Assembly: GCA_963667145.1 (NCBI GenBank)
Contig: OY762943.1
Coordinates: 868,001-932,000, forward strand
DNA length: 64,000 nucleotides
Direction of reading: 5' to 3'
From: G963667145 sp963667145
GTDB taxonomy: Bacteria; Cloacimonadota; Cloacimonadia; G963667145
In this document: piece after piece, positions 16,447 to 24,991 of the stretch
Position numbering within the stretch: the stretch's first letter is position 1
Layout of the letters: each line of letters opens with the position of its first letter
The notes under the pieces: generated by a model
Seen by the model: only the letters and a program-made list of their open reading frames with translations
What the model was told of the DNA's origin: nothing
Database searches by the model: none
Program-made: the position numbers and the translations under genes

Positions 16447-16475
16447 TTGACCGAAAAGTAAAAGTTTTTACTATA
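16447..16475 (+). promoter_or_regulatory. Promoter for the GATC R-M operon
   Basis: TTGACC (16447-16452), 17-nt spacer, ACTATA (16470-16475). The predicted start of transcription near 16482 gives a leader of about 28 nt to the methylase ATG. A GATC site lies at 16503-16506, four bases before that ATG. Confidence 0.65.
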
Positions 16476-16509
16476 GAGAAAATGAATATTAAAATTCCGA
16501 GCGATCTTT

Positions 16510-17397
16510 ATGATAAAAAATAGTAAGAGAATAGCAAAACCCTTTGTAAAATGGGCAGGTGGCAAAACGCAATTGCTCGACAAAATAGATAAATCTATCC
16601 CCGCTATTTTAAAAAAAGTAAAATCTATATACATAGAACCATTCGTTGGTGGTGGAGCTGTTTTATTCCATATTCTAAACAATTATCCAAATTTTGAAAA
16701 AGTTGTGATCAACGATATAAACACAGATTTGATTGATACTTACAAAACCATTAAATCTAACGTCTATGAGTTGATTAGTATTTTAGAAGAATGGGAAAAT
16801 GAATTTCATAATTTAGTAGAAAAAAAGAACTATTTTTATGCCAAAAGAGAGTTGTTTAATTCTCGAACTTCAGACAAAACAATGCAGTCTGGTCTGTTTA
16901 TCTTTTTAAACAAAACCTGTTTTAATGGATTATACAGAGTAAACAAAAAGAATGAATTTAACGTTCCCATTGGAAGTTATAAAAAACCAATGATTTGTGA
17001 TAAAGAAAATTTACTGACTGTAAGTTCACTACTCAAAAAAGTCTTGATTTTAAATGGAGATTTTGAAGAAACGTTGAAAGAAGCACAAAAAAATTCATTT
17101 TTCTATTTTGACCCACCTTATAAACCACTAAGTGAAACTTCAAATTTTAATTCCTACACAAAATACAACTTTAATGATGATGAACAAATTCGACTTGCCA
17201 AGTTTTGTGATAAACTTGATGAATCTGGCTATCAATGGATTTTAAGCAATTCCGATGTAAAGCAAAAAGATAAACACAATTCTTTTTTTGATAATCTATA
17301 CAAAAATTATCAAATAAGCAGAATTTTTGCAAAACGATGTATCAACTCTAATCCATTGGGAAGAAGCAAATTAAAAGAGTTGTTAATTACTAATTAG
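16510..17397 (+). CDS. DNA adenine-N6 methyltransferase, Dam/DpnM type (GATC)
   Basis: A 295-residue class-alpha adenine methylase. The N-terminal P-F-V-K-W-A-G-G-K-T-Q-L-L and Y-I-E-P-F-V-G-G-G-A-V-L-F form the SAM site, and the catalytic D-P-P-Y is in F-Y-F-D-P-P-Y-K-P-L-S. The block after it, with S-N-F-N-S-Y-T-K and F-N-D-D-E-Q, is typical of Dam/DpnM enzymes that recognise GATC. First gene of a three-gene operon with a MutH-like nuclease and a second methylase. Very AT-rich: 22% GC in the sampled line at 16801, against 42% in argS at 14401. Confidence 0.9.
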   Translation: MIKNSKRIAKPFVKWAGGKTQLLDKIDKSIPAILKKVKSIYIEPFVGGGAVLFHILNNYPNFEKVVINDINTDLIDTYKTIKSNVYELISILEEWENEFHNLVEKKNYFYAKRELFNSRTSDKTMQSGLFIFLNKTCFNGLYRVNKKNEFNVPIGSYKKPMICDKENLLTVSSLLKKVLILNGDFEETLKEAQKNSFFYFDPPYKPLSETSNFNSYTKYNFNDDEQIRLAKFCDKLDESGYQWILSNSDVKQKDKHNSFFDNLYKNYQISRIFAKRCINSNPLGRSKLKELLITN

Positions 17398-17405
17398 ATA
17401 AAAAT

Positions 17406-18014
17406 ATGGAAAGAGATATTGCACTCAAAAAACTTCAACGCATTATAGGTAAAGACTTAAGAGTCTTAGCAGATAAGTATGAAGTTACTGTTTTTAAAAA
17501 CGATAAGAAAAATAAAGGTTGGGCAGGACACACAGTAGAACATTTTCTTGGTTTGCCTATTAATTCTTCTCAGTCCCCAAATTTTGGTTCGTGGGAATTA
17601 AAAACAATTTCTTTAAAGAGATTAAAAAAAGGAAATCTTTCAATAAAAGAAACAATGGCAATAACAATGATTGACCCCTATAATGTTAAAAATACTCGTT
17701 TTGAAGAAAGTCATTTGTTGTCAAAACTTAAAAAGATACTAATTCTTTCAAGAATTTGGGTCAACCAATCAGAACCTTCTTCACTTGTTTATGGATTACA
17801 CACTTTCAATTTGGATAACCCCCAAATATACAATCAAATAAAGGCAGACTACAATTTGGTCAGGGACACTATTGTTAATTTTGGTTTTGATAAATTGACT
17901 GGAAAAATGGGTGTATTTATTCAACCAAGAACTAAAGGTTCTGGGCATGGAAGTATTTCAAGGGCATTCTATGCAAGAACTTCATTTTTAAAATCCATTA
18001 TTGATTTAAAGTGA
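17406..18014 (+). CDS. MutH/Sau3AI-family type II restriction endonuclease (probable GATC)
   Basis: A 202-residue protein with a region G-W-A-G-H-T-V-E-H-F-L-G-L-P and then F-G-S-W-E-L-K-T-I-S-L-K near residues 60-71. This matches the MutH/Sau3AI nuclease arrangement in which E-x-K supplies two catalytic residues. A C-terminal F-I-Q-P-R-T-K-G-S-G-H-G block also fits small restriction enzymes of this family. Its position between two GATC-type methylases makes a GATC cutter the best call. Oddity: the residue where a PD-type acid would be expected reads P-N, not P-D. It shares a 4-nt GTGA overlap with the next gene. Confidence 0.75.
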   Translation: MERDIALKKLQRIIGKDLRVLADKYEVTVFKNDKKNKGWAGHTVEHFLGLPINSSQSPNFGSWELKTISLKRLKKGNLSIKETMAITMIDPYNVKNTRFEESHLLSKLKKILILSRIWVNQSEPSSLVYGLHTFNLDNPQIYNQIKADYNLVRDTIVNFGFDKLTGKMGVFIQPRTKGSGHGSISRAFYARTSFLKSIIDLK

Positions 18015-18901
18015 CAAATTTAAAACCTTATTTCAAATCTTCTGACAAAAATTTTACCTTGTTACATGGCGATTTGTTCGACTTGCTACCCAAATTTGAA
18101 CACAAGTTCGATATGATTTTTGCAGATCCCCCCTATTTTCTTTCTAATGGTGGTTCAACTATTGAAAATGGCAAAATCGTTTCTGTAAACAAAGGTAATT
18201 GGGACAAATCACAGGGTTTCGATTTTATCAACAATTTTAATCGGAAATGGCTGAAATTAATTCGTGATAAAATGAAAGACAATGCAACTATTTGGATTAG
18301 CGGTACAATGCACAATATTTTTAGTGTTGGGCAAATTCTCACAGAGTTAAACTTCAAAATCTTGAACATTATAACTTGGCAAAAGACAAATCCTCCTCCA
18401 AATTTTTCAAGGCGATATTTCACACATTCAACTGAGCAGATTATTTGGGCAAGGAAATGTAAAAATGTTCCTCATTATTTCAACTATAATTTGATGAAGG
18501 AATTGAATGGCAACAAACAAATGAAAGATATTTGGACTTTGCCATCTATTGCACCTTGGGAAAAATCTTGCACAAAACATCCTACTCAAAAGCCATTGTC
18601 GATTCTAACAAGAATTATCCTTGCCTCTACCCAAAAAGAGGCTTGGATTTTAGATCCATTCACAGGAAGTAGCACAACAGGAATTGCTGCGAACCTTTTG
18701 GAACGCAAATTTCTTGGAATAGATATAGAGAGAAAATTTTTGGATATTAGTGTTTTAAGAAAGAAAGAGATTGAAAATTTGGAAATAGCAATAAATTATA
18801 GATCTAAAATCAAAGGATTTGGAACTAATAGTCAGCTAAACTTATATGTGGCAAAAGAGCCTAAGTCTGAATATGTTAGTGAGTTAAAATTAGGGTTATA
18901 A
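18011..18901 (+). CDS. Second DNA methyltransferase, DpnA-like (N6-adenine/N4-cytosine, beta class)
   Basis: A 296-residue methylase starting at GTG 18011, overlapping the nuclease stop. Catalytic D-P-P-Y comes early (M-I-F-A-D-P-P-Y-F-L-S-N-G-G), and the SAM motif comes late (I-L-D-P-F-T-G-S-S-T-T-G-I-A), the beta-class order. T-Q-K-P-L-S-I-L-T-R-I-I is also typical. In DpnII systems the equivalent enzyme (DpnA) methylates single-stranded DNA and protects incoming plasmids; whether this one does is inference. The stop overlaps the convergent ecfT gene by 6 nt. Confidence 0.87.
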   Translation: MTNLKPYFKSSDKNFTLLHGDLFDLLPKFEHKFDMIFADPPYFLSNGGSTIENGKIVSVNKGNWDKSQGFDFINNFNRKWLKLIRDKMKDNATIWISGTMHNIFSVGQILTELNFKILNIITWQKTNPPPNFSRRYFTHSTEQIIWARKCKNVPHYFNYNLMKELNGNKQMKDIWTLPSIAPWEKSCTKHPTQKPLSILTRIILASTQKEAWILDPFTGSSTTGIAANLLERKFLGIDIERKFLDISVLRKKEIENLEIAINYRSKIKGFGTNSQLNLYVAKEPKSEYVSELKLGL

Positions 18902-19498
18902 AGAGCGTGCTTCCAGAGATTTGCTGAGTTTATCGGCAGTTTCCAAGCAGATTATCAGGAACGGATACAGCTTGTAGATAATTCGTTTGAATGGATTGAG
19001 GTTGTAAATTCGCGACTTCTGAGCCAACTCCAATTGCCTGTACTTGTGAAACACTATGGGTATCAAGGAAAACACCACAAAGATTGTCAGGAAGATTTTT
19101 TTTTGCCACGGATTGTGCCAACAGAAGAGGATAGCGACGCTTTTGGCTATTTGCTGTGGCGTGGTGCTGAACACAAAGAAGATATTGATTATCAAAATGA
19201 TGGTCAGGCGGAGTGTGTAAATGAGCGGTGATTTCAACTGGCTAAGAGTGAGGCTTTGGTAGTCAAGATTGAATAGCGAACTTAGGAAAAAGATGCTTAC
19301 GAAGAAAGTGATTATCTGCTTCCAACCGTTGATTTTCCACCAAAGTTTGGCAACTATCAAAACTGCCAAAGCAACAAGAAGGCTCTGAAGATTTGCTTTG
19401 AAAATCAGATACGAACCAATTCCAATAAAAGCCAGTTTCAGCAACGAGGGAATTTTATGCAGGACGGTTTGACGTGGGCTGTAGCAAAATATTTTCAT
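18896..19498 (-). CDS. ECF transporter T component (EcfT/BioN, CbiQ family)
   Basis: A 200-residue membrane protein with about four to five hydrophobic segments. In the C-terminal half it has the coupling-helix signatures of EcfT proteins: A-Q-K-S-R-I (usual A-x-x-S-R-G) and S-L-E-A-R-S-L at the end (usual M-E-A-R-G-Y). ATG 19498 is chosen because it gives an ATGA overlap with the ATPase gene; a TTG nine bases upstream is less likely. It forms the energy-coupling module with the ATPase, feeding BioY. Confidence 0.83.
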   Translation of the reverse strand: MKIFCYSPRQTVLHKIPSLLKLAFIGIGSYLIFKANLQSLLVALAVLIVAKLWWKINGWKQIITFFVSIFFLSSLFNLDYQSLTLSQLKSPLIYTLRLTIILIINIFFVFSTTPQQIAKSVAILFCWHNPWQKKIFLTIFVVFSLIPIVFHKYRQLELAQKSRIYNLNPFKRIIYKLYPFLIICLETADKLSKSLEARSL

Positions 19499-20220
19499 AG
19501 TAGCCAAGAGGCTTTTTCGGGGTCATGAGGCTTTTTTATTCCCCAATCTTCGATTTTTTCCATAGCTTGCAACTTGTCGCCGTCGTAAACGATTTCTCCC
19601 TCGTGTATCACCAGCAGTCGCGTGGCGTGTGCCAAGATTTTGTCCAAGTCGTGTGAGATGACGATTATGGTAATGCCTTGGCGGTGCAAATCTGCCAGAG
19701 TTTGCAAAATCATTTGCACTCCGGGGTAGTCCAAGCCGATGAAAGGTTCGTCCAAGATTAAGATTTTCGGCTTCTGTGCCAAGATAGATGCGATGGTTAC
19801 TTTCTTCAACTGACCGCCAGAGAGGTGGAACGGAGAGCGATTTTTCAGATGAAGAATGTCCAATTTTCGCAAGATTTCTTCCGCAGATTTTTCGGGATTT
19901 GGCTCTTTGGATTGCTTGATTGCGAAGCTCACCTCTTCCAACACGGTTTGACAAAAAATCTGCGTGTTAGCTTCTTGAAAGACCAAGCCGATTTTTTTCT
20001 TCGCCTCTTTGTTTTTTTCTAACCTTTTTCCTTCAAAGTAGATTTCGCCTTCACTGGGTTTCACCAAGCCACCAATATGCAACATGGTAACTGTCTTGCC
20101 TGAACCGTTTTTGCCAGCAATGAGCAGAAATTCACCTTCGTCCACTGTGAAATTGATGTTGGACAGAATGGTTTTGTCGTTGATTTTTTTGGTGAGATTT
20201 TTGACTTCCAAAAGTGGCAT
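19495..20220 (-). CDS. ECF transporter ATPase (EcfA/BioM)
   Basis: A 241-residue ABC ATPase. Walker A is G-K-N-G-S-G-K-T, the Q-loop is V-F-Q-E-A-N-T-Q-I-F, the signature is L-S-G-G-Q-L-K-K, Walker B is I-L-I-L-D-E-P-F-I-G-L-D, and the switch His is in I-V-I-S-H-D-L. The Q-loop sequence and its place between bioY and ecfT mark it as the ECF type. It overlaps ecfT by 4 nt and follows bioY by 1 nt. Only one ATPase gene is present, so the ATPase is probably a homodimer, as in BioMNY systems. Confidence 0.9.
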   Translation of the reverse strand: MPLLEVKNLTKKINDKTILSNINFTVDEGEFLLIAGKNGSGKTVTMLHIGGLVKPSEGEIYFEGKRLEKNKEAKKKIGLVFQEANTQIFCQTVLEEVSFAIKQSKEPNPEKSAEEILRKLDILHLKNRSPFHLSGGQLKKVTIASILAQKPKILILDEPFIGLDYPGVQMILQTLADLHRQGITIIVISHDLDKILAHATRLLVIHEGEIVYDGDKLQAMEKIEDWGIKKPHDPEKASWLL

Positions 20221-20221
20221 T

Positions 20222-20752
20222 TTACAGGCTTTCTTTGAAATAGGGCTTGCTCATTTTGGCTAAAATCGCCACGACAACAGCTTTGACGATGTCACCGATA
20301 AGGAAGGGATAAAATCCTATGCTCAAAGTTTTGGCGATTGTCCAATCTGCTCCGATGCTACTTTTTAGCCAAATCAGTCCGATAGGATAGATGCTGAGCG
20401 AGGAGACGATTGCTACTATCAAAAAGCCGATTAGAGATTCGGGTGTGATTTTTTTGAGCAAATTTCCAACTATCACACACAGCAAATAGCCGACGATGTA
20501 CCCGCCTGTAGGTCCAAGGACGACAGCGATACCGCCTTTTCCCATAGAAAAAACAGGCAATCCCAATGTGCCGAGAATTACATAGATGGCTATCGCCAAG
20601 AACGACGAACGCAAATCGAGAAGAAGTATGCTGAGCAGGATGAATAGGTTCGTGAGGACAATCGGCACTGGTCCAATAGGCACAACGGTGTATGAACCGA
20701 TAATGAAGAACACCACGAATAGTGCGGTTACAGTTATTTTTTTGTAGTTCAT
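20222..20752 (-). CDS. bioY: Biotin transporter substrate-binding subunit BioY
   Basis: A 176-residue S component with six hydrophobic segments. The BioY signature is clear: P-I-G-P-V-P-I-V-L-T-N in the first loop, then G-L-P-V-F-S-M-G-K-G-G-I-A-V-V-L-G-P-T-G-G-Y-I-V-G-Y. Together with the ATPase and T protein it makes a complete biotin importer. The gene follows rsmD by 1 nt, so there is no room for a dedicated riboswitch or BirA operator directly upstream. Confidence 0.93.
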   Translation of the reverse strand: MNYKKITVTALFVVFFIIGSYTVVPIGPVPIVLTNLFILLSILLLDLRSSFLAIAIYVILGTLGLPVFSMGKGGIAVVLGPTGGYIVGYLLCVIVGNLLKKITPESLIGFLIVAIVSSLSIYPIGLIWLKSSIGADWTIAKTLSIGFYPFLIGDIVKAVVVAILAKMSKPYFKESL

Positions 20753-20753
20753 T

Positions 20754-21299
20754 TTAATCCGAATTATTAATATTTTCCAAAAAGCTCAAAAGCGTATTCC
20801 CAGCTTTTATCTCTTTGAATATGTTGAAGTTAGTTTTGTTAATTTGTTCCTTCGCAGAACGCTCCACGACGACTATTCCTTTTGTTGACAAAGTTTTTTT
20901 TTCACAAATTAGCTTCAAAACAGGTTCAAGCAGATTGTGTTCATACGGTGGGTCTAAGAAGATTAAATCAAAAGTCTCTGTGTTTTTCTTCAAAAAAGAT
21001 TCAGCGTTTTTTTTATGGAGCTTGCACTTTGTGGCAACATCGAGCTTCGTGATATTTTTTTTTACAGTGGCAAGTGAATCTGACGAAATATCCACGAACT
21101 GAACGGAGTTTGCACCACGACTGACAGCTTCCAAACCCAATCCCCCAAAGCCTGCGAACAAATCCAAAACGTTCTTATTCTCGCAAGAGCCGATGACAGC
21201 AAAAATCCTTTCTTTAACGGAATCTGCAGTTGGTCTGACGTTGGAAGATTTTGAGGAAAATAGTTTAAATCCCTTGAAATTGCCTGAGATAATACGCAT
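20754..21299 (-). CDS. rsmD: 16S rRNA (guanine966-N2)-methyltransferase RsmD
   Basis: A 181-residue Rossmann methylase. It begins M-R-I-I-S-G-N-F-K-G and has the R-P-T-A-D-S-V-K-E-R-I-F block diagnostic of RsmD, the SAM loop V-L-D-L-F-A-G-F-G-G-L-G-L-E-A, and the catalytic D-P-P-Y in I-F-L-D-P-P-Y. Its usual partner coaD is not adjacent; a hypothetical TPR-like gene lies upstream and bioY downstream. Confidence 0.93.
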   Translation of the reverse strand: MRIISGNFKGFKLFSSKSSNVRPTADSVKERIFAVIGSCENKNVLDLFAGFGGLGLEAVSRGANSVQFVDISSDSLATVKKNITKLDVATKCKLHKKNAESFLKKNTETFDLIFLDPPYEHNLLEPVLKLICEKKTLSTKGIVVVERSAKEQINKTNFNIFKEIKAGNTLLSFLENINNSD

Positions 21300-21307
21300 T
21301 TGAGGGT

Positions 21308-21985
21308 TTATAGAACAAGCATTTTTTTTAGCATACCTATCGTTATCTGATTTAGCTTCATCCCGCTATCGAGCTTTTCGCCTGCTTCGTTCAGAAGTTC
21401 GGCAATGTTCATCTCCTCGAAATTCTTGGCTTTGGCAGTTTCTTCCGTAGGCTTGGAATTGGCTTTTTGTTCTTTCTTGGGAACGACCTCTTCCTTATTT
21501 TCTATCGGAGGAACTTTGTAGGGCAATTCGGGATAGCTCTTTTTAAAGTCGTCCAAACTGATACCGACATCCAACTCATAAGGCAAATCCTCAAGCGTCT
21601 CCTGCTTGGTGCTACTTTTTTCAATAGGTGCTACTTTTGTCTCTTTGGGAATAGTTTCTTCGGATGCAATTTCCTCCGAACTTCCTTTGGAAGTTTCGGC
21701 AGAAGTCTCTTTTATCTCCTCAGGTTCAACTTGCTCGAAAGTCAACTTTTTGTATTCATAATCGGGCAACATGTTGAGGTTTCTCAGCTGCTCTTTGGAA
21801 AAAATAGAAAGAATAAGTGGATTGTATCTCAAGCTGGTGTTAGCAAAAACTTTCTTGTCGAGTTCCTTAACTTTCTTCCGAGCGAATTTGTCCTTGTCCG
21901 CAAGCATTTGATAAACTCCCAGAGCATGCGTAAATTCGCCTTGCTTCTCATAGAGCTTAGCCATTGTTAGAGTGGGAGTTATCAT
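21308..21985 (-). CDS. Hypothetical protein with TPR-like start and low-complexity acidic linker
   Basis: A 225-residue protein of unknown function. The first 35 residues look like one TPR unit (M-A-K-L-Y-E-K-Q-G-E-F-T-H-A-L). The middle (about 75-190) is a low-complexity linker rich in Glu, Lys, Thr, Ser and Pro. A short amphipathic C-terminal helix ends in M-L-K-K-M-L-V-L. No signal peptide. It lies between purA (18 bp) and rsmD (8 bp), inside a housekeeping operon. The shape suggests a scaffold or adaptor rather than an enzyme. Confidence 0.6.
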   Translation of the reverse strand: MITPTLTMAKLYEKQGEFTHALGVYQMLADKDKFARKKVKELDKKVFANTSLRYNPLILSIFSKEQLRNLNMLPDYEYKKLTFEQVEPEEIKETSAETSKGSSEEIASEETIPKETKVAPIEKSSTKQETLEDLPYELDVGISLDDFKKSYPELPYKVPPIENKEEVVPKKEQKANSKPTEETAKAKNFEEMNIAELLNEAGEKLDSGMKLNQITIGMLKKMLVL

Positions 21986-22003
21986 CGCTTTATTTCTCGG
22001 AGA

Positions 22004-23266
22004 TTATCTCACGATAGTTGCTTTTTTGTCTGGACCTACAGAAACTATGCTGATAGGAACTCCGCACAAATCTTCCAACTTTTTGACGTAATCCTTAGCT
22101 TTTTCAGGGAGTTCGTCATAGGTAGTGGCTTTCGTGGTGTCAGACATCCAACCGTCCACCTCGATGTATTGAGGTTCAATTTTCGCATAATCGAAGCGGT
22201 TAGCAGGCATAGAAGTTAGAGTTTTGTCCCCCAACTTGTAACCTGTGCAAATCTTGATTTTCTCGAAGGTATCCAAAATATCGATTTTGGTCAAAGCGAT
22301 TTCCGTAAGTCCGTTCAATCTTGCAGCGGTTTTCACCACCATAGCATCGAACCATCCGCAACGTCTTGGTCTGCCTGTGGTTGCCCCAAATTCACCGCCG
22401 ATTTGTCGTATGTTTTCGCCGACTTCATCTTCCAGCTCTGTGGGGAAAGGACCTTCGCCAACTCTGGTGGTATATGCTTTGGCAATACCGATAATTCTTT
22501 CGATGCTTCCAGGACCTATTCCACTACCGCAGAAAGCCGCACCAGAAACGGGATTGGAAGAAGTTACATACGGATATGTGCCATGGTCAACGTCAAGCAT
22601 AGAACCTTGAGCACTCTCGAAAACCACATCTTTTCCAGCTTTGATAGCTTCGTCCAGAAGGATGGAAGTGTCGGTCATAAAGCTCTTCAATTTATCAACA
22701 ATCTTCGCTCTTTCGTCCAAAATCTCTTTCTTAAGGTCGGAGATATTGCAAGCAAGAGCGTCTTCTTTACTTTTCAAATTTGCAGTCAAAAGGATTTCAA
22801 ACGCTTCATCGTCCACATACTCAGCAAGGCGAATACCTTGTCTGGCTGCTTTGTCGGTGTAAGCAGGACCTATCCCTTTTTTGGTGGTGCCAATTTTGTT
22901 TTTAGAATCTGCTTCTTTGGCTGCGTCCATCAGTTTGTGATAAGGAAGTATCACGTGCGTGCATTCGCTAACGAAGAGCCTATCCGCACAAACGTAGCCA
23001 CTTGCTTCCACCTCGTTTACCTCTTTTATGAACTCCACAGGATCAAAAACAACGCCGTTGCCGATGATGCAGATTTTGTCATCTTCCAAAATCCCCGATG
23101 GAATAAGGTGGCAAACGAACTTTTTGCCATCAAAAATGATGGTGTGTCCCGCGTTATTACCGCCTTGATAACGGACGATTACATCCGCCTTTTCTGCCAA
23201 AAAATGGACAATCTTGCCTTTTCCTTCATCTCCCCACTGAACTCCGACGATAGCACTGTTTTTCAC
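22004..23266 (-). CDS. purA: Adenylosuccinate synthetase
   Basis: A 420-residue GTP-dependent enzyme of AMP synthesis (IMP plus Asp). Signatures: V-G-V-Q-W-G-D-E-G-K-G-K-I-V at the N-terminus, G-G-N-N-A-G-H-T, T-T-K-K-G-I-G-P-A-Y, Q-G-S-M-L-D-V-D-H-G-T-Y-P-Y-V-T-S-S-N, and G-R-P-R-R-C-G-W-F-D. Length and motifs are standard. purH and apt at 55.7-57.8 kb give purine synthesis and salvage elsewhere in the window. Confidence 0.98.
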   Translation of the reverse strand: MKNSAIVGVQWGDEGKGKIVHFLAEKADVIVRYQGGNNAGHTIIFDGKKFVCHLIPSGILEDDKICIIGNGVVFDPVEFIKEVNEVEASGYVCADRLFVSECTHVILPYHKLMDAAKEADSKNKIGTTKKGIGPAYTDKAARQGIRLAEYVDDEAFEILLTANLKSKEDALACNISDLKKEILDERAKIVDKLKSFMTDTSILLDEAIKAGKDVVFESAQGSMLDVDHGTYPYVTSSNPVSGAAFCGSGIGPGSIERIIGIAKAYTTRVGEGPFPTELEDEVGENIRQIGGEFGATTGRPRRCGWFDAMVVKTAARLNGLTEIALTKIDILDTFEKIKICTGYKLGDKTLTSMPANRFDYAKIEPQYIEVDGWMSDTTKATTYDELPEKAKDYVKKLEDLCGVPISIVSVGPDKKATIVR

Positions 23267-23278
23267 GTTTATATCTCC

Positions 23279-24088
23279 TTAAATTTCTAATTGAATTTTC
23301 GCCAGCCGATCCAAGCCGTTCAAGTCTTGCGTAATCTGACATGTGTAACCTTGGCGATGAGCAAATCGCTTGATTTCTTCCGCTTGAGTTGCTCCTATCT
23401 CCAAGTATAAAGCACCTTTATAGGTCAAAAATCGGTTTAAATCTGTCAATATCTTTTTATAAAAATAAAGTCCGTTATCTTCTGCCAACAAAGCTTGTTG
23501 CGGTTCGAAGTTTTTCACTTGTTTTTCCAAGGTTGAATACTCTTTTTCTCCGATGTACGGCGGATTGGAAACGACGATGTCGTATTCATTAGTGACGTTG
23601 GAAAAGATGTCGCTTTGGAAGAATTTGACGCTTGCATTGTGAGTGGAAGCGTTCTTTTGGGCGATAATCATTGGATGGATGTCCACAGCATCTACGTGAG
23701 AATTTGGCAGTTTTAGAGCAAGAGAAATCGCTATGCATCCGCTCCCAGTTCCAATATCCAAGATGCTCAGATTTTCTTTGTTTCCGTTGTCCTGAATGAT
23801 TTTCTCCACCAAAAGCTCAGTCTCAGGTCGAGGAATTAAAACAGTCTCGTCAACTTCGTAATCTCTATCGTAAAAATAGCTATGCCCAAAAATGTATTGC
23901 AAAGGCTTGTTGTTTTTTCTTTGTTCAACAATTTCTAAGAATTCAACCCACAATTCTGGGTGCAAAAGACTGTTTTTCTGAAATTCAATCTCGCTGTAAT
24001 TCAACCCTGTCAGCTCTCGCAAAATGTACAGAATTTCCGATTTGGGCAACTCCGTGTCCCTTAGAGCATCGTCAAAGGTTTTGCTCAC
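23279..24088 (-). CDS. prmC: Release-factor glutamine N5-methyltransferase PrmC/HemK
   Basis: A 269-residue methylase that modifies the GGQ glutamine of RF1/RF2. An N-terminal helical domain ends at the P-L-Q-Y-I-F-G-H block. The SAM loop is I-L-D-I-G-T-G-S-G-C-I-A-I-S, and the catalytic motif is V-V-S-N-P-P-Y-I. P-R-P-E-T-E-L-L-V-E is also diagnostic. The start overlaps trxB by 17 nt. prfA, its usual neighbour, is not in the window. Confidence 0.94.
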   Translation of the reverse strand: MSKTFDDALRDTELPKSEILYILRELTGLNYSEIEFQKNSLLHPELWVEFLEIVEQRKNNKPLQYIFGHSYFYDRDYEVDETVLIPRPETELLVEKIIQDNGNKENLSILDIGTGSGCIAISLALKLPNSHVDAVDIHPMIIAQKNASTHNASVKFFQSDIFSNVTNEYDIVVSNPPYIGEKEYSTLEKQVKNFEPQQALLAEDNGLYFYKKILTDLNRFLTYKGALYLEIGATQAEEIKRFAHRQGYTCQITQDLNGLDRLAKIQLEI

Positions 24089-24977
24089 TCAGTTCCTTTT
24101 CCAGATTAAAAGCTGCCACAGCACCATCGGCAGCCGCTGTAACTACCTGACGCAAAGATTTTTGGCAGATGTCACCCGCAGCGTATATCAGAGGGATGTT
24201 GGTTTTTTGGTTTTGGTCGGTGATGATGAAGCCTTTGTCGTCAAGCGTGATGAAATCTTTGACCAATTCAGTTTGCGGTTGTGTGCCAGCATAGATGAAA
24301 ATTCCGTCCGCAGTCAGATTTTGCTTCTCGTTGGTTTTCACGTTTTTGAGGCTGATGGTCGAAACCTTACTGTCACCGTCAATTTTCTCCACCACGGAAT
24401 CCCAAATGAACTCGATTTTTTCGTTTTTCTCAGCTCTTTCGCCAATTATTTTGGTGGCACGCAGTTGGTCACGCCGATGGATGATGTACACCTTCTGGGC
24501 AAATTTGGTCAAGAAGAGAGCCTCTTCCACGGCAGCGTCTCCACCTCCCACTACAGCCACAATTTTGTCTCTGTAGAACATTCCATCGCAAGTGGCACAA
24601 TAGGATACGCCCCTTCCAGTGAATTTTTCCTCTCCTTCCACACCCAGTTTAGCAGCTTTGGTTCCCATGGCGAGGATAATTCCTTTGCAGACAAGAACTT
24701 GTGCGGAGGTCGTGATTTTGCCTTTTTCGATTTCGGTAACTTCTTCGTTTCTGATTTCACAGCCAAAACTTTCAGCTTGCTTGCGAAAAATGTCTGTTAA
24801 TGTGAAGCCATCGCCTTCGGGATAGCCGGGATAGTTTTCGATATCGGCAGTTTGCGTAATTTGACCACCAGTGATTCCCGCTTCCAAAATCAAAGTTTTT
24901 AGTCCTGCTCTCGCTCCGTAAATCCCCGCTGTTAGTCCAGCTGAGCCTCCACCAACGATTATCAAATCAAAATCCAT
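24072..24977 (-). CDS. trxB: Thioredoxin-disulfide reductase
   Basis: A 301-residue flavoprotein passing electrons from NADPH to thioredoxin. FAD site near the N-terminus is I-I-V-G-G-G-S-A-G-L-T-A-G, the redox pair is in S-Y-C-A-T-C-D-G, the NADPH loop is V-V-G-G-G-D-A-A-V-E-E, and the C-terminal FAD motif is Y-A-A-G-D-I-C. Start ATG 24977 is chosen because AAGGAGGG lies 7 nt upstream; an upstream in-frame ATG at 24995 overlaps the previous gene and has no such site. Confidence 0.95.
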   Translation of the reverse strand: MDFDLIIVGGGSAGLTAGIYGARAGLKTLILEAGITGGQITQTADIENYPGYPEGDGFTLTDIFRKQAESFGCEIRNEEVTEIEKGKITTSAQVLVCKGIILAMGTKAAKLGVEGEEKFTGRGVSYCATCDGMFYRDKIVAVVGGGDAAVEEALFLTKFAQKVYIIHRRDQLRATKIIGERAEKNEKIEFIWDSVVEKIDGDSKVSTISLKNVKTNEKQNLTADGIFIYAGTQPQTELVKDFITLDDKGFIITDQNQKTNIPLIYAAGDICQKSLRQVVTAAADGAVAAFNLEKELSEQNL

Positions 24978-24991
24978 TTCGTCGCCCTCCT

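Noticed and set aside
16482..16523. 13-codon frame that could be a leader peptide before the GATC methylase
   Set aside because: Its ATG falls on the predicted transcription start and has no ribosome site; the methylase start at 16510 is sufficient.
22403..23290. 295-codon plus-strand open frame opposite purA
   Set aside because: purA on the minus strand is unambiguous; the product has no recognisable domain.
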